A stretch of DNA of 64,000 nucleotides, taken from Galactobacillus timonensis. Lineage in GTDB: Bacteria > Bacillota_I > Bacilli_A > Erysipelotrichales > Erysipelotrichaceae. The stretch lies in contig NZ_LT964739.1 of assembly GCF_900240265.1 (NCBI RefSeq), positions 1,658,887-1,722,886 on the forward strand, in the 5' to 3' direction. A model generated the notes under the pieces. That model was not told where the DNA came from. It saw nothing but the letters and a program-made list of their open reading frames with translations, and made no database searches. A program made the translations under genes and the position numbers. This document shows, piece by piece, positions 44,998 through 54,463 of the stretch (positions within the stretch are counted from its first letter, which is position 1; each line of letters starts with the position of its first letter).

Positions 44998-45696
44998 ATG
45001 GGTAAGGTGATGTCAATTCCGCAGGAAGAGCGTCCGCGGGAGAAGGGGCTGCGCTATGGCGTAGAGGCTTTGAGCAACCGGGAGCTGCTGGCAATTCTGA
45101 TCCGGTGCGGGACGAAGGAACATTCGGCTCTGGAGGTGGCTGACAGTGTGCTGGCAAAGGCGGAAGGGATCTGCGGGCTGGGCAGTCTGGATATTGCGGA
45201 GCTGGATGCGATTCCGGGCATTTCGCAGGTGAAGGCGCTGGAGATTTTGAGCAGTCTGGAGCTGGCGCGGCGGGTTGCCTTTGAGAAGACACTGAGTCAG
45301 GATGTGGTGCGCAGTCCGGAGACGGTATATGACTGGCTGCAGCAGAAGATCGGCGCCGAGGAGCAGGAGAGGTTTATGGTGCTGTTTCTTGATACGGCGA
45401 ACCATATTCTGAAGGCAGAGACGCTGTTTATCGGTACGACGCAGTCTTCGCTGGTTTCGCCGAAGGACATCATGCGCCAGGCGGTGAAATATGCGTGCAT
45501 GAGCGTGATTCTGGTTCACAATCATCCCGGCGGCACCCTGCAGCCAAGCAAGGAGGATATGGAGATGACGCGGCGCATCATTATGAGCGGGCTGCTGCTG
45601 GGAGTGAAGGTTGTGGATCATATCATTGTGACCCGCAACGGCTGTATGAGCTTTGCGCGGCAGGGGCTGATTGAGGCGCTTACGCCCGGGCGATAA
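44998..45696 (+). CDS. radC: RadC family JAB-domain protein
   Basis: A 232-residue protein of the RadC/YeeS family, named for an early link to repair; the biochemical function is unsettled. N-terminal UPF0758 helix-hairpin-helix (LSNRELLAILIRCG and IPGISQVKALEILSSLELARR), then the JAMM metal site: Glu in LDTANHILKAETLFIGT, HNHPGGTLQPSKEDMEMT (about 171-188). It has GAGGAG before the ATG. A terminator lies upstream and an ABC exporter gene follows. Confidence 0.9.
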   Translation: MGKVMSIPQEERPREKGLRYGVEALSNRELLAILIRCGTKEHSALEVADSVLAKAEGICGLGSLDIAELDAIPGISQVKALEILSSLELARRVAFEKTLSQDVVRSPETVYDWLQQKIGAEEQERFMVLFLDTANHILKAETLFIGTTQSSLVSPKDIMRQAVKYACMSVILVHNHPGGTLQPSKEDMEMTRRIIMSGLLLGVKVVDHIIVTRNGCMSFARQGLIEALTPGR

Positions 45697-45747
45697 ATGA
45701 GCGTACGGACCTGCTGGAGGGTATAATTTCAGCAGGGAGATTCGAAG

Positions 45748-47496
45748 ATGTTCAAACGATTTGCGAGATATTTTAAGCCGCATTGGAAGCTGATGGTGCT
45801 GGATCTGTTCTGTGCGTTCCTGGTGGGGCTGGCGGATGAGTTTATGCCGATGATTGTGCGCAACATGATCAATACCTATGTGCCGCAGGGCAACTGGGCG
45901 ATGATGGTGCGCTGGAGCTGGGGACTCCTGGTCATTTATCTTGCGAAGCTTGGATTGAATCTTGTGATCAATTACTGGGGCCATATTATGGGCGTGCGTC
46001 TGCAGGCTGATATGCGCAGGGATCTGTTCCGTCATATTGAAGGTCTTCCGATCTCGTTCTTCGATGATCATAAGACCGGAAGCATCATGTCGCGGATCAC
46101 CAATGATCTGCAGGAAATCAGTGAGATGGCGCACCATGGGCCGGAGAATATCTTTACGTCCGTAGTGATGCTGGTGGTGAGCGCCATCATGCTGGGAAGG
46201 ATCAACGGGGCACTGACACTGATTGTGTACTGCTGTCTGCCGGTGGCAGTGGTTTTTGTGATTCTGATCCGCAAGGGACAACTGGAGGCATTTCGCCAGA
46301 ACCGTGTGGAGATCGGTGAAATCAACGGTGAGACGGAGACGTCGATTGCCGGTGTGCGGGTGACGCGTGCCTATGATGAAGTGGACCGGGAAATGAAAAA
46401 ATTCGACAGGGCCAATCAGCGCTACATCGCGGCCCGCTCGCGTTCCTATAAGTATCTGGCGGCGTTCAACTCGGGAATGATCTACTTTACGGACATGATG
46501 TATGTGGTGGTGATCATCTTCGGGGGCCGCTTCTATTTTCAGGGACGGATTACGGCAGGGGACTTTGTTGCCTATCTGCTGTATATCTCCATGTTCCTGA
46601 CACCGATCAAGAAGCTTGTCGATACCTATGAGCAGATTGCGGACGGTATGAGCGGCTATGCCCGCTTTGAGGAGATCATGAATCTTCCGGAAGAAGAGGA
46701 TGCGCCGGATGCGGTGGAGGTTGGACGCCTGAAGGGTACGATCGATTTCAAGGATGTTTCATTCCACTATCAGAGTCAGGAATCGAGTGGCCGCCATGTG
46801 ATTTCGCATATGAACATGCATATTGAGGCGGGACATAATGAGGCGCTTGTCGGTCCCAGCGGCGGCGGGAAGACTACCATCTGCAATCTGATTCCGCGTT
46901 TCTATGAAATTGATTCGGGTGAGATCGCCATCGACGGCATTGATATCCGTCATATGACGCGCCGGTCACTGCGCCGCAATATCGGCATCGTTGCCCAGGA
47001 TGTGTTTCTGTTCAATGGTACGGTGAAGGAGAATATCGCCTATGGCCGGCCGGATGCCAGTGATGAAGAAATCATTGAAGCGGCGAAGAAGGCGGACATT
47101 CATGAAGACATTCTCGCAATGCCGCATGGCTACGATACCAATGTCGGCGAGAGGGGTGTCCATCTGTCCGGGGGACAGAGGCAGCGCATCTCCATCGCCC
47201 GCGTCTTTCTGAAGAATCCGCAGATTTTAATTCTTGATGAGGCGACCTCGGCGCTGGACAATGCCACCGAGATGCTGATTCAGGGTCAGCTCGATGAGCT
47301 GAGCAAGGGCCGGACGGTGCTCGTGGTGGCGCACCGTCTGAGCACCATCCGGAAGGCGGATGAGATTCTTGTGATCACGAAGAACGGCATTCAGGAACGT
47401 GGTACGAGTGATCAGCTTCTGAAGCAGAAGGGGATGTATTATCAGCTCTACCAATATCAGTTCCCGGACCGGGTGGAAGATGCCAGTGTGCTATAA
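45748..47496 (+). CDS. ABC exporter, fused permease and ATPase
   Basis: 582 residues, a half-transporter of the MsbA/BmrA kind. Type IV permease with about six helices (residues 1-310), then the ATPase: Walker A GPSGGGKTT (about 371-379), Q-loop VAQDVF, signature LSGGQRQR (about 474-481), Walker B ILILDEATSALD (about 491-502) and H-loop VAHRLSTI. It exports hydrophobic compounds, lipids or peptides; the substrate is unknown. A TATAAT lies just upstream. The next gene encodes a lipoprotein and follows after 30 nt. Confidence 0.92.
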   Translation: MFKRFARYFKPHWKLMVLDLFCAFLVGLADEFMPMIVRNMINTYVPQGNWAMMVRWSWGLLVIYLAKLGLNLVINYWGHIMGVRLQADMRRDLFRHIEGLPISFFDDHKTGSIMSRITNDLQEISEMAHHGPENIFTSVVMLVVSAIMLGRINGALTLIVYCCLPVAVVFVILIRKGQLEAFRQNRVEIGEINGETETSIAGVRVTRAYDEVDREMKKFDRANQRYIAARSRSYKYLAAFNSGMIYFTDMMYVVVIIFGGRFYFQGRITAGDFVAYLLYISMFLTPIKKLVDTYEQIADGMSGYARFEEIMNLPEEEDAPDAVEVGRLKGTIDFKDVSFHYQSQESSGRHVISHMNMHIEAGHNEALVGPSGGGKTTICNLIPRFYEIDSGEIAIDGIDIRHMTRRSLRRNIGIVAQDVFLFNGTVKENIAYGRPDASDEEIIEAAKKADIHEDILAMPHGYDTNVGERGVHLSGGQRQRISIARVFLKNPQILILDEATSALDNATEMLIQGQLDELSKGRTVLVVAHRLSTIRKADEILVITKNGIQERGTSDQLLKQKGMYYQLYQYQFPDRVEDASVL

Positions 47497-47526
47497 TTGC
47501 TCCGTCAGACGAAAGGGAGGATTGTG

Positions 47527-48609
47527 ATGCAGAAATGGTTCCGCTGTTTGCTGGCAGTCGTTCTGCTGAGCATATCCCTGAGCGGCTGTGCGGCAGTGAA
47601 GACGGAAGCTGCGTATTCGGTGTATCCGGTGGGCTATCTTCTTCAGAGGCTTGGCAGCGGTGTGATCACGGCGGAGTCGGTGCAGACGGATACGATTGTG
47701 CAGAAGGCGACGGTTGCGGATAACTATCAGGAGATTCTGGATCGTTCTGCGATCTTCTTCCATATCGGTCAGCTCGAGCCGTATCTGACGGTTTATGATC
47801 AGGAAATTGCGGCGCATGTGAGCAGTCAGCAGGATCTATCAATTCTGAACGCTGTGTATGACAATAAGCGCTATACGGAAGCGCTTCCGGGTGATTCTTC
47901 GCTGTTTGTCGAGTCGTCCTACTATGATGGTGAGATTTTTGACAGTATTGACATGGACAGTCAGGATCTGTATCTGTGGCTGGACCCGATTGCGATGCTG
48001 TCGATGGCAAAGAATGTACGTGACTGGCTGAAGCAGACGTATTCGGAATATTCTTCGGTGTTTGATACGAACTTTACGAGTCTGGAAACGGATCTGATCA
48101 ATATTGATGCGCAGTATCAGGCACTTGCGACCAGCCTTGATACGAACAATCAGATGATCCGCTTTGTTTCGATGTCCAACAGTTTCGGCAGCTGGCAGAA
48201 GACGTATGGCTTTCAGGTGTATCCGGTGGTTCTTTCGAAGTACGGGGTTCTTCCGGACAGCCGGCAGCTGGCGGCGATTGAGGAACGGATCAAGACGGAC
48301 GGCGTGAAATACATTGTGTATGAGCCGAATATGACGCAGGATATGATAGATCTGTTCAATCAGATTGAGACGGATCTTGGTCTGACACGGGTGGAGTTAA
48401 GCAACCTTTCGAGCCTTACGACTGATCAGGAAACGGAAGGCAGGGATTATGTTTCAATCATGTATGAGAATCTGAGTGTTCTGCAGTCCATGGTTGAGGA
48501 TCGTCCTGAGGCTCCGTCATCTTCTTCAAGTGATGCGGGCGAGACAACAGAAACAACTGATGAATCCGCTGATATGGAAAGCGGTACAGACAGCCAGGCA
48601 GAAGGATAA
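47527..48609 (+). CDS. ZnuA/AdcA-like lipoprotein with altered metal ligands
   Basis: A 360-residue lipoprotein. Signal peptide with lipobox SLSGC (Cys about 19). The body follows the ZnuA/TroA (cluster A-I) outline: VYPVGYLLQRL, IFFHIGQLEPYL, LYLWLDPIAMLSMAKNVRDWL, and a Ser/Glu/Thr-rich C-terminal tail. The usual His ligands appear lost: the HDYEPS position reads DNYQE and the DPHVWLDP motif reads DLYLWLDP, while the third His is replaced in SNSFGSWQKTYGF. There is no cognate permease or ATPase nearby. ATG 47527 is chosen because AAGGGAGG fits; an in-frame start at 47497 lies before the ribosome-binding site. Confidence 0.8.
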   Translation: MQKWFRCLLAVVLLSISLSGCAAVKTEAAYSVYPVGYLLQRLGSGVITAESVQTDTIVQKATVADNYQEILDRSAIFFHIGQLEPYLTVYDQEIAAHVSSQQDLSILNAVYDNKRYTEALPGDSSLFVESSYYDGEIFDSIDMDSQDLYLWLDPIAMLSMAKNVRDWLKQTYSEYSSVFDTNFTSLETDLINIDAQYQALATSLDTNNQMIRFVSMSNSFGSWQKTYGFQVYPVVLSKYGVLPDSRQLAAIEERIKTDGVKYIVYEPNMTQDMIDLFNQIETDLGLTRVELSNLSSLTTDQETEGRDYVSIMYENLSVLQSMVEDRPEAPSSSSSDAGETTETTDESADMESGTDSQAEG

Positions 48610-48633
48610 TCTGCAGAAACGGTATAGGTATTT

Positions 48634-49125
48634 ATGGTAAAGGATTATTTCTCATTTGACACCATCCGTGACAGTGAGGGCAAAGTGATTTGCTACTATG
48701 TGACTGTCATTGGCACAATCGAGGCTGACGGTGTTGCAAGGGTCCGGACGGATCTGCGCAATGACGGCAGCGGGAAGATGGCATTCGGTCAGGTGACGGT
48801 TCGCGGCAGGGATCGCAAGGTTTCGACGATGCTGAGTGAAACCGGTGCCCGGGTACGTTCACATTCGACGGATATTGACGGGACGAGCGTTGATGTCATC
48901 TCCTATACGGCCAGTGACTGGCGTGCAGATGAGGCTTTTGAGTTTACAGAGGGGGACCGTGTTCTGGTGCAGGGCAAGGCATATCTGCGCAAGAACGAGC
49001 GGCGTCCGGAAGGGCGGCCGGAACTGTCCATTACGGCGACGGGTCTCTTCCTGCTGGGACATAAGAAGGAACAGAGACATACATCCATGTCCAAGCGGAT
49101 GGGCATTGTTCCACAGAAAGACTGA
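48634..49125 (+). CDS. OB-fold single-stranded DNA-binding-like protein
   Basis: A 163-residue protein. The strand pattern CYYVTVIGTIEADG, MAFGQVTVRGRDRK, DVISYTASDWRADEAFEFTEGDRVLVQGKAYLRKNERRPEG and LSITATGLFLL fits the OB-fold SSB-like layout (compare the family SSB core), but the usual acidic C-terminal tip is missing. The association with polA downstream supports a DNA role, which remains inferred. A TATAGG sits 5 nt before the ATG and no good Shine-Dalgarno sequence is seen. Confidence 0.6.
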   Translation: MVKDYFSFDTIRDSEGKVICYYVTVIGTIEADGVARVRTDLRNDGSGKMAFGQVTVRGRDRKVSTMLSETGARVRSHSTDIDGTSVDVISYTASDWRADEAFEFTEGDRVLVQGKAYLRKNERRPEGRPELSITATGLFLLGHKKEQRHTSMSKRMGIVPQKD

Positions 49126-49169
49126 GGAGCCTCCAGGGGCTTCTTTTTCTCATTCAGGAGGATATTGAT

Positions 49170-51848
49170 ATGAAAAAACTGCTGCTGGTAGACGGCAATT
49201 CGATGCTGTTCCGCGCCTATTATGCGACGGCTTACGGAACGAAGATGACGACGCCGGACGGATTGCCGACCAATGCGGTCTTCGGCTTTGCCAATATGAT
49301 GCAGAAGGGCATCGATCTGGTGCATCCGAATGCGGTACTTGTCGCGTTTGATGCGGGTAAGCATACATTCCGCACCGATCTTTATGCGGATTATAAGGGT
49401 GGCCGCAAGCCGGCGCCGGATGATCTGGTGCCGCAGTTTGCAATGGCACGGGACTATCTGGATGCCTACCACATCCGCTGGAAGGAAATGGCCAACATCG
49501 AGGCGGATGATCTGATCGGCACGATGTCCAAGCAGGCGGCGGATTATGAGACGACAATCCTGACCAGTGACCGCGATCTTCTGCAGCTGGTGGATGATTC
49601 GACCCGGGTTCTTCTGATGAAAAAGGGTCTGACCGAGATGGATGAGATGACACCTCAGAAGGTCAAGGAAGCCTATGGCGTTACTCCGATCCAGATCATT
49701 GATCTCAAGGGACTGATGGGCGATGCGTCCGATAACTATCCGGGCATCCCGGGGGTTGGCGAAAAGACGGCTGTCAAGCTGATCAACACCTATGGCAGTG
49801 TGGAAGAAGTGCTTGCCCACGATCAGGAAATCAAAGGTGCTCTCGGAAAGAAGATTCAGGAGAATCATGACAAAGCGGAGCTTTCCAAGACACTGGCTAC
49901 GATCAAGCGGGATGTGGATCTGGACTTTACGGCAGATGAGTGCAGCTTCCAGCCGACCTATAAGGCACTGGTTGCCTTCTTTCAGTCGCTTAACATGCGG
50001 ATGCTGGCGTCACGGTATGAAAAACTTGCCGCCCGGGAGGCGACTGCCCCCAGCGCGGCAGCTGCCCCGGCAGAGATGCCCGGGCAGAAGGATGACGGTG
50101 CAGATGCTCAGGCAGCCAGTGTACAGAGCACTGCTGAAACGCATGCAAGGGTCACGGCCGTGCCTCAGAACTATCTGATACAGAAGCTGGCAGTTGCTGT
50201 GATCGATGATCGGGCACCGTTCTATGGTGCATCGCTGCGTGGAATTGCTCTGTCGAACGGGACGGATTCCTACTTTATTGGGGCGGAAGATGCTTTGAAG
50301 GATCGTGCACTGATCAATTATCTTGAAGATACGGCACATCAGAAGATCGGCTTCGATGCCAAGCGTGCGGTGCATGTGCTGCACAACGCGGACATTGAAG
50401 GCCATTTTGACGATGATGCGATGATTGCGGCTTCTCTGGCGGATGCGACGTTGACGAGTCCGGAAAAGATCTTTGCGGCGTATGGCTGTACGCCTTCGCC
50501 TTCCTATGAAGATGTGTATGGAACGGAAGCTCGTCCGAAGCTGGCGGATCCGGAAGCGGAGAAGGAGTATGGCTGTTCTTTGGCCAAAGGTCTATGGGAT
50601 ATCTTTGCCGGTGCGCGTGTAAAGGTCAGTGAGTATGGAATGGATGATCTTTATGCAAAGATCGAGATGCCTCTGACATGGATTCTTCTGGATATGGAGG
50701 ATGCCGGCGTTATCTGCGACCGCAGCATTCTTCAGGGAATCAACAACGATATGACACAGCGGATGTCTGCTCTGGAGGCGAAGATCTATGACCGGGCGGG
50801 TCATACGTTCAACATCAACAGTCCCCGTCAGCTGGCAACCGTTCTTTATGATGAGCTTGGTCTGTACGGGGGAAAGAAGCGTTCTACCTCTGCGGATGTG
50901 CTTGAAAAGTACAAGCTTTCGGATCCGATCATTGCGGATATTCTGGATTACCGCAAGGCCGCAAAGATCCAGTCGACCTATGCGGAAGGGCTGCAGAAAT
51001 ATATTGCCGGTGACGGCAGAATTCATACGGTGTTCAACCAGTGCGCAACTTCGACGGGGAGACTTTCCTCCTCGGATCCCAATCTTCAGAACATCAGTGT
51101 CCGCGATGAAATGGGACGGGAAGTGCGCAAGGCGTTCCTGCCAAGCGAGGGATGTGTCCTTCTGAGCAGCGACTATCATCAGATCGAGCTGCGCATGCTT
51201 GCGAGCATGGCACACATTGATTCGATGATGGATGCCTTCAACAACAACATCGACGTTCATACCAAGACAGCGATGGATCTCTTCGGCAGAGAGAAGCCGG
51301 AGGATGTTACGCCCCAGGAGCGCCGGCGCGCCAAGACGGTCAACTTTGGCATCGTGTACGGCATCAGCGATTTCGGTCTGGCGGAGCAGCTGGGGGTCAG
51401 CCGCAAGGAGGCGGCGGACTTCATCGCCAGGTACTATGAAAAATACCCGGGCATCAAGACCTATATGGACAATGTTGTCGCGGACTGCGAGAAAAACGGC
51501 TATGTAACTACTGTATGCGGCCGCCGGCGTCCGATTCCGGAAGTCCACAGCAGCAATCATCAGGTTCGCGAGTTCGGCAAGCGGGCAGCCATGAATGCGC
51601 CGATTCAGGGATCGGCGGCGGATCTGATCAAGATCGCCATGATCCGCATCGATGAGGCCATGAAGAAGGCGGATGTTCGTTCGCGGCTGATACTTCAGGT
51701 GCATGATGAACTGATTTTCGATGTGCCGGAAGAGGAACTGGAACAGATGAAGCAGATCGTTACCGACGGTATGACGCATGCGATGAAGCTGAACGTTCCG
51801 CTGACGGTGGAATGTGCCAGCGGAAAATCGTGGTATGAGGCGAAGTGA
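49170..51848 (+). CDS. polA: DNA polymerase I
   Basis: 892 residues. N-terminal 5'-3' exonuclease (VDGNSMLFRAYYA, GMSKQAADYETTILTSDRDLLQL, LMGDASDNYPGIPGVGEKTA; residues 1-285). A disordered Ala/Gln-rich linker (about 290-330) leads to a 3'-5' exonuclease-like domain that lacks the catalytic Asp/Glu (AVAVIDDRAPFYGA), so proofreading is predicted absent, as in Bacillus-type Pol I. The polymerase palm and fingers follow: YHQIELRMLASMAHID (motif A, about 670), RRAKTVNFGIVYGISDFGLAEQL (motif B) and LQVHDELIFD (motif C, about 845). AGGAGG precedes the ATG. Starts a replication and repair operon. Confidence 0.97.
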   Translation: MKKLLLVDGNSMLFRAYYATAYGTKMTTPDGLPTNAVFGFANMMQKGIDLVHPNAVLVAFDAGKHTFRTDLYADYKGGRKPAPDDLVPQFAMARDYLDAYHIRWKEMANIEADDLIGTMSKQAADYETTILTSDRDLLQLVDDSTRVLLMKKGLTEMDEMTPQKVKEAYGVTPIQIIDLKGLMGDASDNYPGIPGVGEKTAVKLINTYGSVEEVLAHDQEIKGALGKKIQENHDKAELSKTLATIKRDVDLDFTADECSFQPTYKALVAFFQSLNMRMLASRYEKLAAREATAPSAAAAPAEMPGQKDDGADAQAASVQSTAETHARVTAVPQNYLIQKLAVAVIDDRAPFYGASLRGIALSNGTDSYFIGAEDALKDRALINYLEDTAHQKIGFDAKRAVHVLHNADIEGHFDDDAMIAASLADATLTSPEKIFAAYGCTPSPSYEDVYGTEARPKLADPEAEKEYGCSLAKGLWDIFAGARVKVSEYGMDDLYAKIEMPLTWILLDMEDAGVICDRSILQGINNDMTQRMSALEAKIYDRAGHTFNINSPRQLATVLYDELGLYGGKKRSTSADVLEKYKLSDPIIADILDYRKAAKIQSTYAEGLQKYIAGDGRIHTVFNQCATSTGRLSSSDPNLQNISVRDEMGREVRKAFLPSEGCVLLSSDYHQIELRMLASMAHIDSMMDAFNNNIDVHTKTAMDLFGREKPEDVTPQERRRAKTVNFGIVYGISDFGLAEQLGVSRKEAADFIARYYEKYPGIKTYMDNVVADCEKNGYVTTVCGRRRPIPEVHSSNHQVREFGKRAAMNAPIQGSAADLIKIAMIRIDEAMKKADVRSRLILQVHDELIFDVPEEELEQMKQIVTDGMTHAMKLNVPLTVECASGKSWYEAK

Positions 51849-52660
51849 TGCCGGAACTTCCTGAAGTTGAAACTGTCGTTCGTACGCTGGAACATCAGAT
51901 CAGGGACGCTGAAATTGAACGTGTAGATGTACGCTGGGCAAAGGTCATTGAGGGAATGGAACCGGATGCGTTTTGTTCGCGGCTGAGCGGTCAGCATTTC
52001 CGTACCTTCTCGAGACGTGGAAAGTATCTGCTGTTCGGCATGGATGACTGCTGGCTCATTGTGCATCTGCGCATGGAAGGAAAGTTTTATGTGCAGAAGG
52101 ACAGCCGGGCGCCGTTGAACCGGCACATGCATGTGGTCTTTTATCTGAAGGACGGTCGGCAGCTGCGCTATCACGATACGCGCAAGTTCGGCCGGATGCG
52201 GATTATGCCTCTGGATACGGACTTTACACATTTTCATGAACTTGGTCCTGAGCCGTTTGACCCTGCCTTTACCGCCGCTTATATGCATGAATGGAAGAAG
52301 GGGAGAAGGGAGCCGGTCAAATCGTTACTGCTGGATCAGAGCTTTGTGGCAGGCATTGGCAATATCTATGCCGATGAAATCCTGGCGGCGAGTCATATCC
52401 GTCCGGGACGCAGCTGTGCCCGCCTGACCCGGAAGGAGGAAGCTGCCATCGTTGCAAATACGAAGACAATTCTGGCGGCGGCGATCGCGGCCGGCGGTAC
52501 GACCATCCGCAGCTATACGTCTTCCCTTGGGGTTACGGGCCGGTTTCAGCTGTACTGCAGCGTACATGATCAGAAGGTGTGCCGCGTATGCGGTTCGCCC
52601 ATCAAGGTGAAGAGGATCGGCGGCCGCAGTTCCTATTACTGCCCGAACTGCCAGAAATAG
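51848..52660 (+). CDS. mutM: formamidopyrimidine-DNA glycosylase
   Basis: Bifunctional glycosylase/AP-lyase that removes 8-oxoguanine. 270 residues. The catalytic N-terminal Pro and Glu lie in MPELPEVETVVRTLE, the conserved Lys near FSRRGKYLLF, the helix-two-turns-helix LLLDQSFVAGIGNIYADEIL (about 158-177), and the C-terminal zinc finger CRVCGSPIKVKRIGGRSSYYCPNCQ (about 244-268). The start overlaps the polA stop (TGATG). Consistent with the Firmicutes polA-mutM-coaE order. Confidence 0.96.
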   Translation: MPELPEVETVVRTLEHQIRDAEIERVDVRWAKVIEGMEPDAFCSRLSGQHFRTFSRRGKYLLFGMDDCWLIVHLRMEGKFYVQKDSRAPLNRHMHVVFYLKDGRQLRYHDTRKFGRMRIMPLDTDFTHFHELGPEPFDPAFTAAYMHEWKKGRREPVKSLLLDQSFVAGIGNIYADEILAASHIRPGRSCARLTRKEEAAIVANTKTILAAAIAAGGTTIRSYTSSLGVTGRFQLYCSVHDQKVCRVCGSPIKVKRIGGRSSYYCPNCQK

Positions 52661-52674
52661 AAATCAAACAGTCT

Positions 52675-53286
52675 ATGAAAACCTTTGGAATAACGGGAAC
52701 CATCGGTTCCGGAAAATCTACTCTGAGCATTCTGCTGCGCCGGCGTCATCTGTCGGTGTTCAATGCGGATGTCTACAGCCGTACGGCGTTTCAGAAGACG
52801 GCAGCTCCCTATGCGGCTGTTGTGGATCGCTTTGGTACGTCCATTCTCGATGCCAATGGAGAAATTGACCGCAGGGCACTTGCCGGCGTTGTTTTCGCAG
52901 ATGAAGAGAAACGTGTGGCGCTGGATGAAATCGTGCATCCCTATGTTAAGGAGGGACTGCTCCGGTTTCTCAATCATCATTCGGCTGATGCGCTTGTGTT
53001 TGCAGAGGTGCCGCTGTTGTTTGAAGCGGGATGGGAAGATCTTTTTGATAAGGTGATCGTCGTTACATGCGAGCGTGAAACCGCCATCCGGCGTCTGATG
53101 GAGGACCGCGATTTTACCCGTGAAGAAGCCGAGGCGCGTCTGTCACATCAGATTGATCCGTCGGTGCAGATTGCAAAAGCCGATGTGGTCTTTCATAATG
53201 ATGGCAGCATCAAGGATCTGGATCGAGCCCTGGGGTCATGGCTGATGAAACAGCGGAAGGAGAGACATGGAACTGAACGTCGATGA
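52675..53286 (+). CDS. coaE: dephospho-CoA kinase
   Basis: Last step of coenzyme A synthesis. 203 residues. P-loop GITGTIGSGKSTLSI (about 4-18), acceptor region NADVYSRTAFQ (about 29-39) and FAEVPLLFEAGWEDLFDKVIVV (about 102-123). No strong Shine-Dalgarno sequence; the ATG at 52675 is 14 nt after mutM and fits the family start, whereas the longer frame lies inside mutM. It overlaps dnaB by 20 nt. Confidence 0.94.
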   Translation: MKTFGITGTIGSGKSTLSILLRRRHLSVFNADVYSRTAFQKTAAPYAAVVDRFGTSILDANGEIDRRALAGVVFADEEKRVALDEIVHPYVKEGLLRFLNHHSADALVFAEVPLLFEAGWEDLFDKVIVVTCERETAIRRLMEDRDFTREEAEARLSHQIDPSVQIAKADVVFHNDGSIKDLDRALGSWLMKQRKERHGTERR

Positions 53287-54463
53287 TTTCTACAGTGTGA
53301 AGGGTGATCCGACGATCAGCGAGGACAGCCTTGTGTCGCTGTGTCTTCTGTATCAGCCGATGATCGGCAGGGATGGTCTGGCTCTGTATCTGACGCTGTA
53401 TGCACAGTCTTCCCAGGATGCGCTGGAATCGAATTTCCGTCAGCTGAGTGCACTTTTGGACATGGATATCGACGGGATTGAGAAGGCAATGATCCGTCTT
53501 GAGGAATTTCATCTTCTCCGTACCTTCAGCAAGCCGAAGAAGGGGGATCGTACCCTGTATCTGTTTGCACTGGAAGTGCCGCTTTCGACGGCATTATTTC
53601 TGGGCAACCGGACATGGGTTGGGCTGTATGAGCAGGCGGCGGATTCTTCGCTTGCGGCAAAGACGCTGCAGCTTCTTTCGAAACACGGCGTTGATCATTC
53701 CTTTGAGGAAGTGACGCACCCGGTGCGCTATGGGGATGCGCTGACAAAGGTGCGGCCGCAGAAGGAGGAAAGTGCGGTCGATGAAGTGTTTGCGGGCGGT
53801 GATCAGCAGATCAACTTTGACTATGAACGGTTTCTGGAGACGACAACTCCGCTGGTGTTTCCTACAGCTCTGAGGACACGTTCAAGGATGCGCCTGATCG
53901 GCCAGCTGGCAACAGTGTACGGGATTTCGGTGGACCGGATGCGGATTCTGGTAGGCAAAGCGGTGGATCCTGAGAAGGAAATCTTTGATGAGGAGAAGCT
54001 TCGTTTCCTTGCGGCAAGAGAGAAACCGACCGTTACGTCTGCGGCGGATCCCTACAGCCTTCCTCCTCTTTCGTTTCTGCAGTCAAAGATGAACGGTGCG
54101 GCGGTTCCGCTGGTGGATCGCAGGCTGCTGGAACATCTTGCGGTGGATATGCATTTTTCGTCGGAAGTCATCAATATTCTGATTGAATACGTTCTCTCCG
54201 TTTCCAATAACAAGCTGGTGCCCAAGTTTGTTGATATGGTTGCCGGCGAGTGGGCAAGAGACGGGGTATCGAGTCGGGAAGCGGCACTGGCCGAGCGCAA
54301 TAAGAAGAATGAATCGCGGCGCAGCCGTACGGAGGTGCTGCCGGCCTATTATTATGAGCAGAAGGACGATGCTCAGCCGCAGACAAACAGTGAGGAGGAC
54401 TTTGCCCGTATTGACCGCAAGGCTCTGCTTGAGGAAATGCGGCGGGCAGCTGAAGAAAAATGA
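53267..54463 (+). CDS. dnaB: replication initiation and membrane attachment protein DnaB
   Basis: The Bacillus-type DnaB (not the replicative helicase), a co-loader with DnaD and DnaI that brings the helicase to origins and stalled forks. 398 residues. An N-terminal winged-helix region (about 1-115, LVSLCLLYQPMIGRDGLALYLTLY) is followed by DnaB/DnaD C-terminal-type helical domains (about 180-340, including LSFLQSKMNG and ILIEYVLSVSNNKLVPKFVDMVAGEW, the YxxxIxxxWxxxG-type motif in altered form). AAGGAGAG precedes the ATG. It overlaps dnaI (ATGA). Confidence 0.9.
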   Translation: MELNVDDFYSVKGDPTISEDSLVSLCLLYQPMIGRDGLALYLTLYAQSSQDALESNFRQLSALLDMDIDGIEKAMIRLEEFHLLRTFSKPKKGDRTLYLFALEVPLSTALFLGNRTWVGLYEQAADSSLAAKTLQLLSKHGVDHSFEEVTHPVRYGDALTKVRPQKEESAVDEVFAGGDQQINFDYERFLETTTPLVFPTALRTRSRMRLIGQLATVYGISVDRMRILVGKAVDPEKEIFDEEKLRFLAAREKPTVTSAADPYSLPPLSFLQSKMNGAAVPLVDRRLLEHLAVDMHFSSEVINILIEYVLSVSNNKLVPKFVDMVAGEWARDGVSSREAALAERNKKNESRRSRTEVLPAYYYEQKDDAQPQTNSEEDFARIDRKALLEEMRRAAEEK

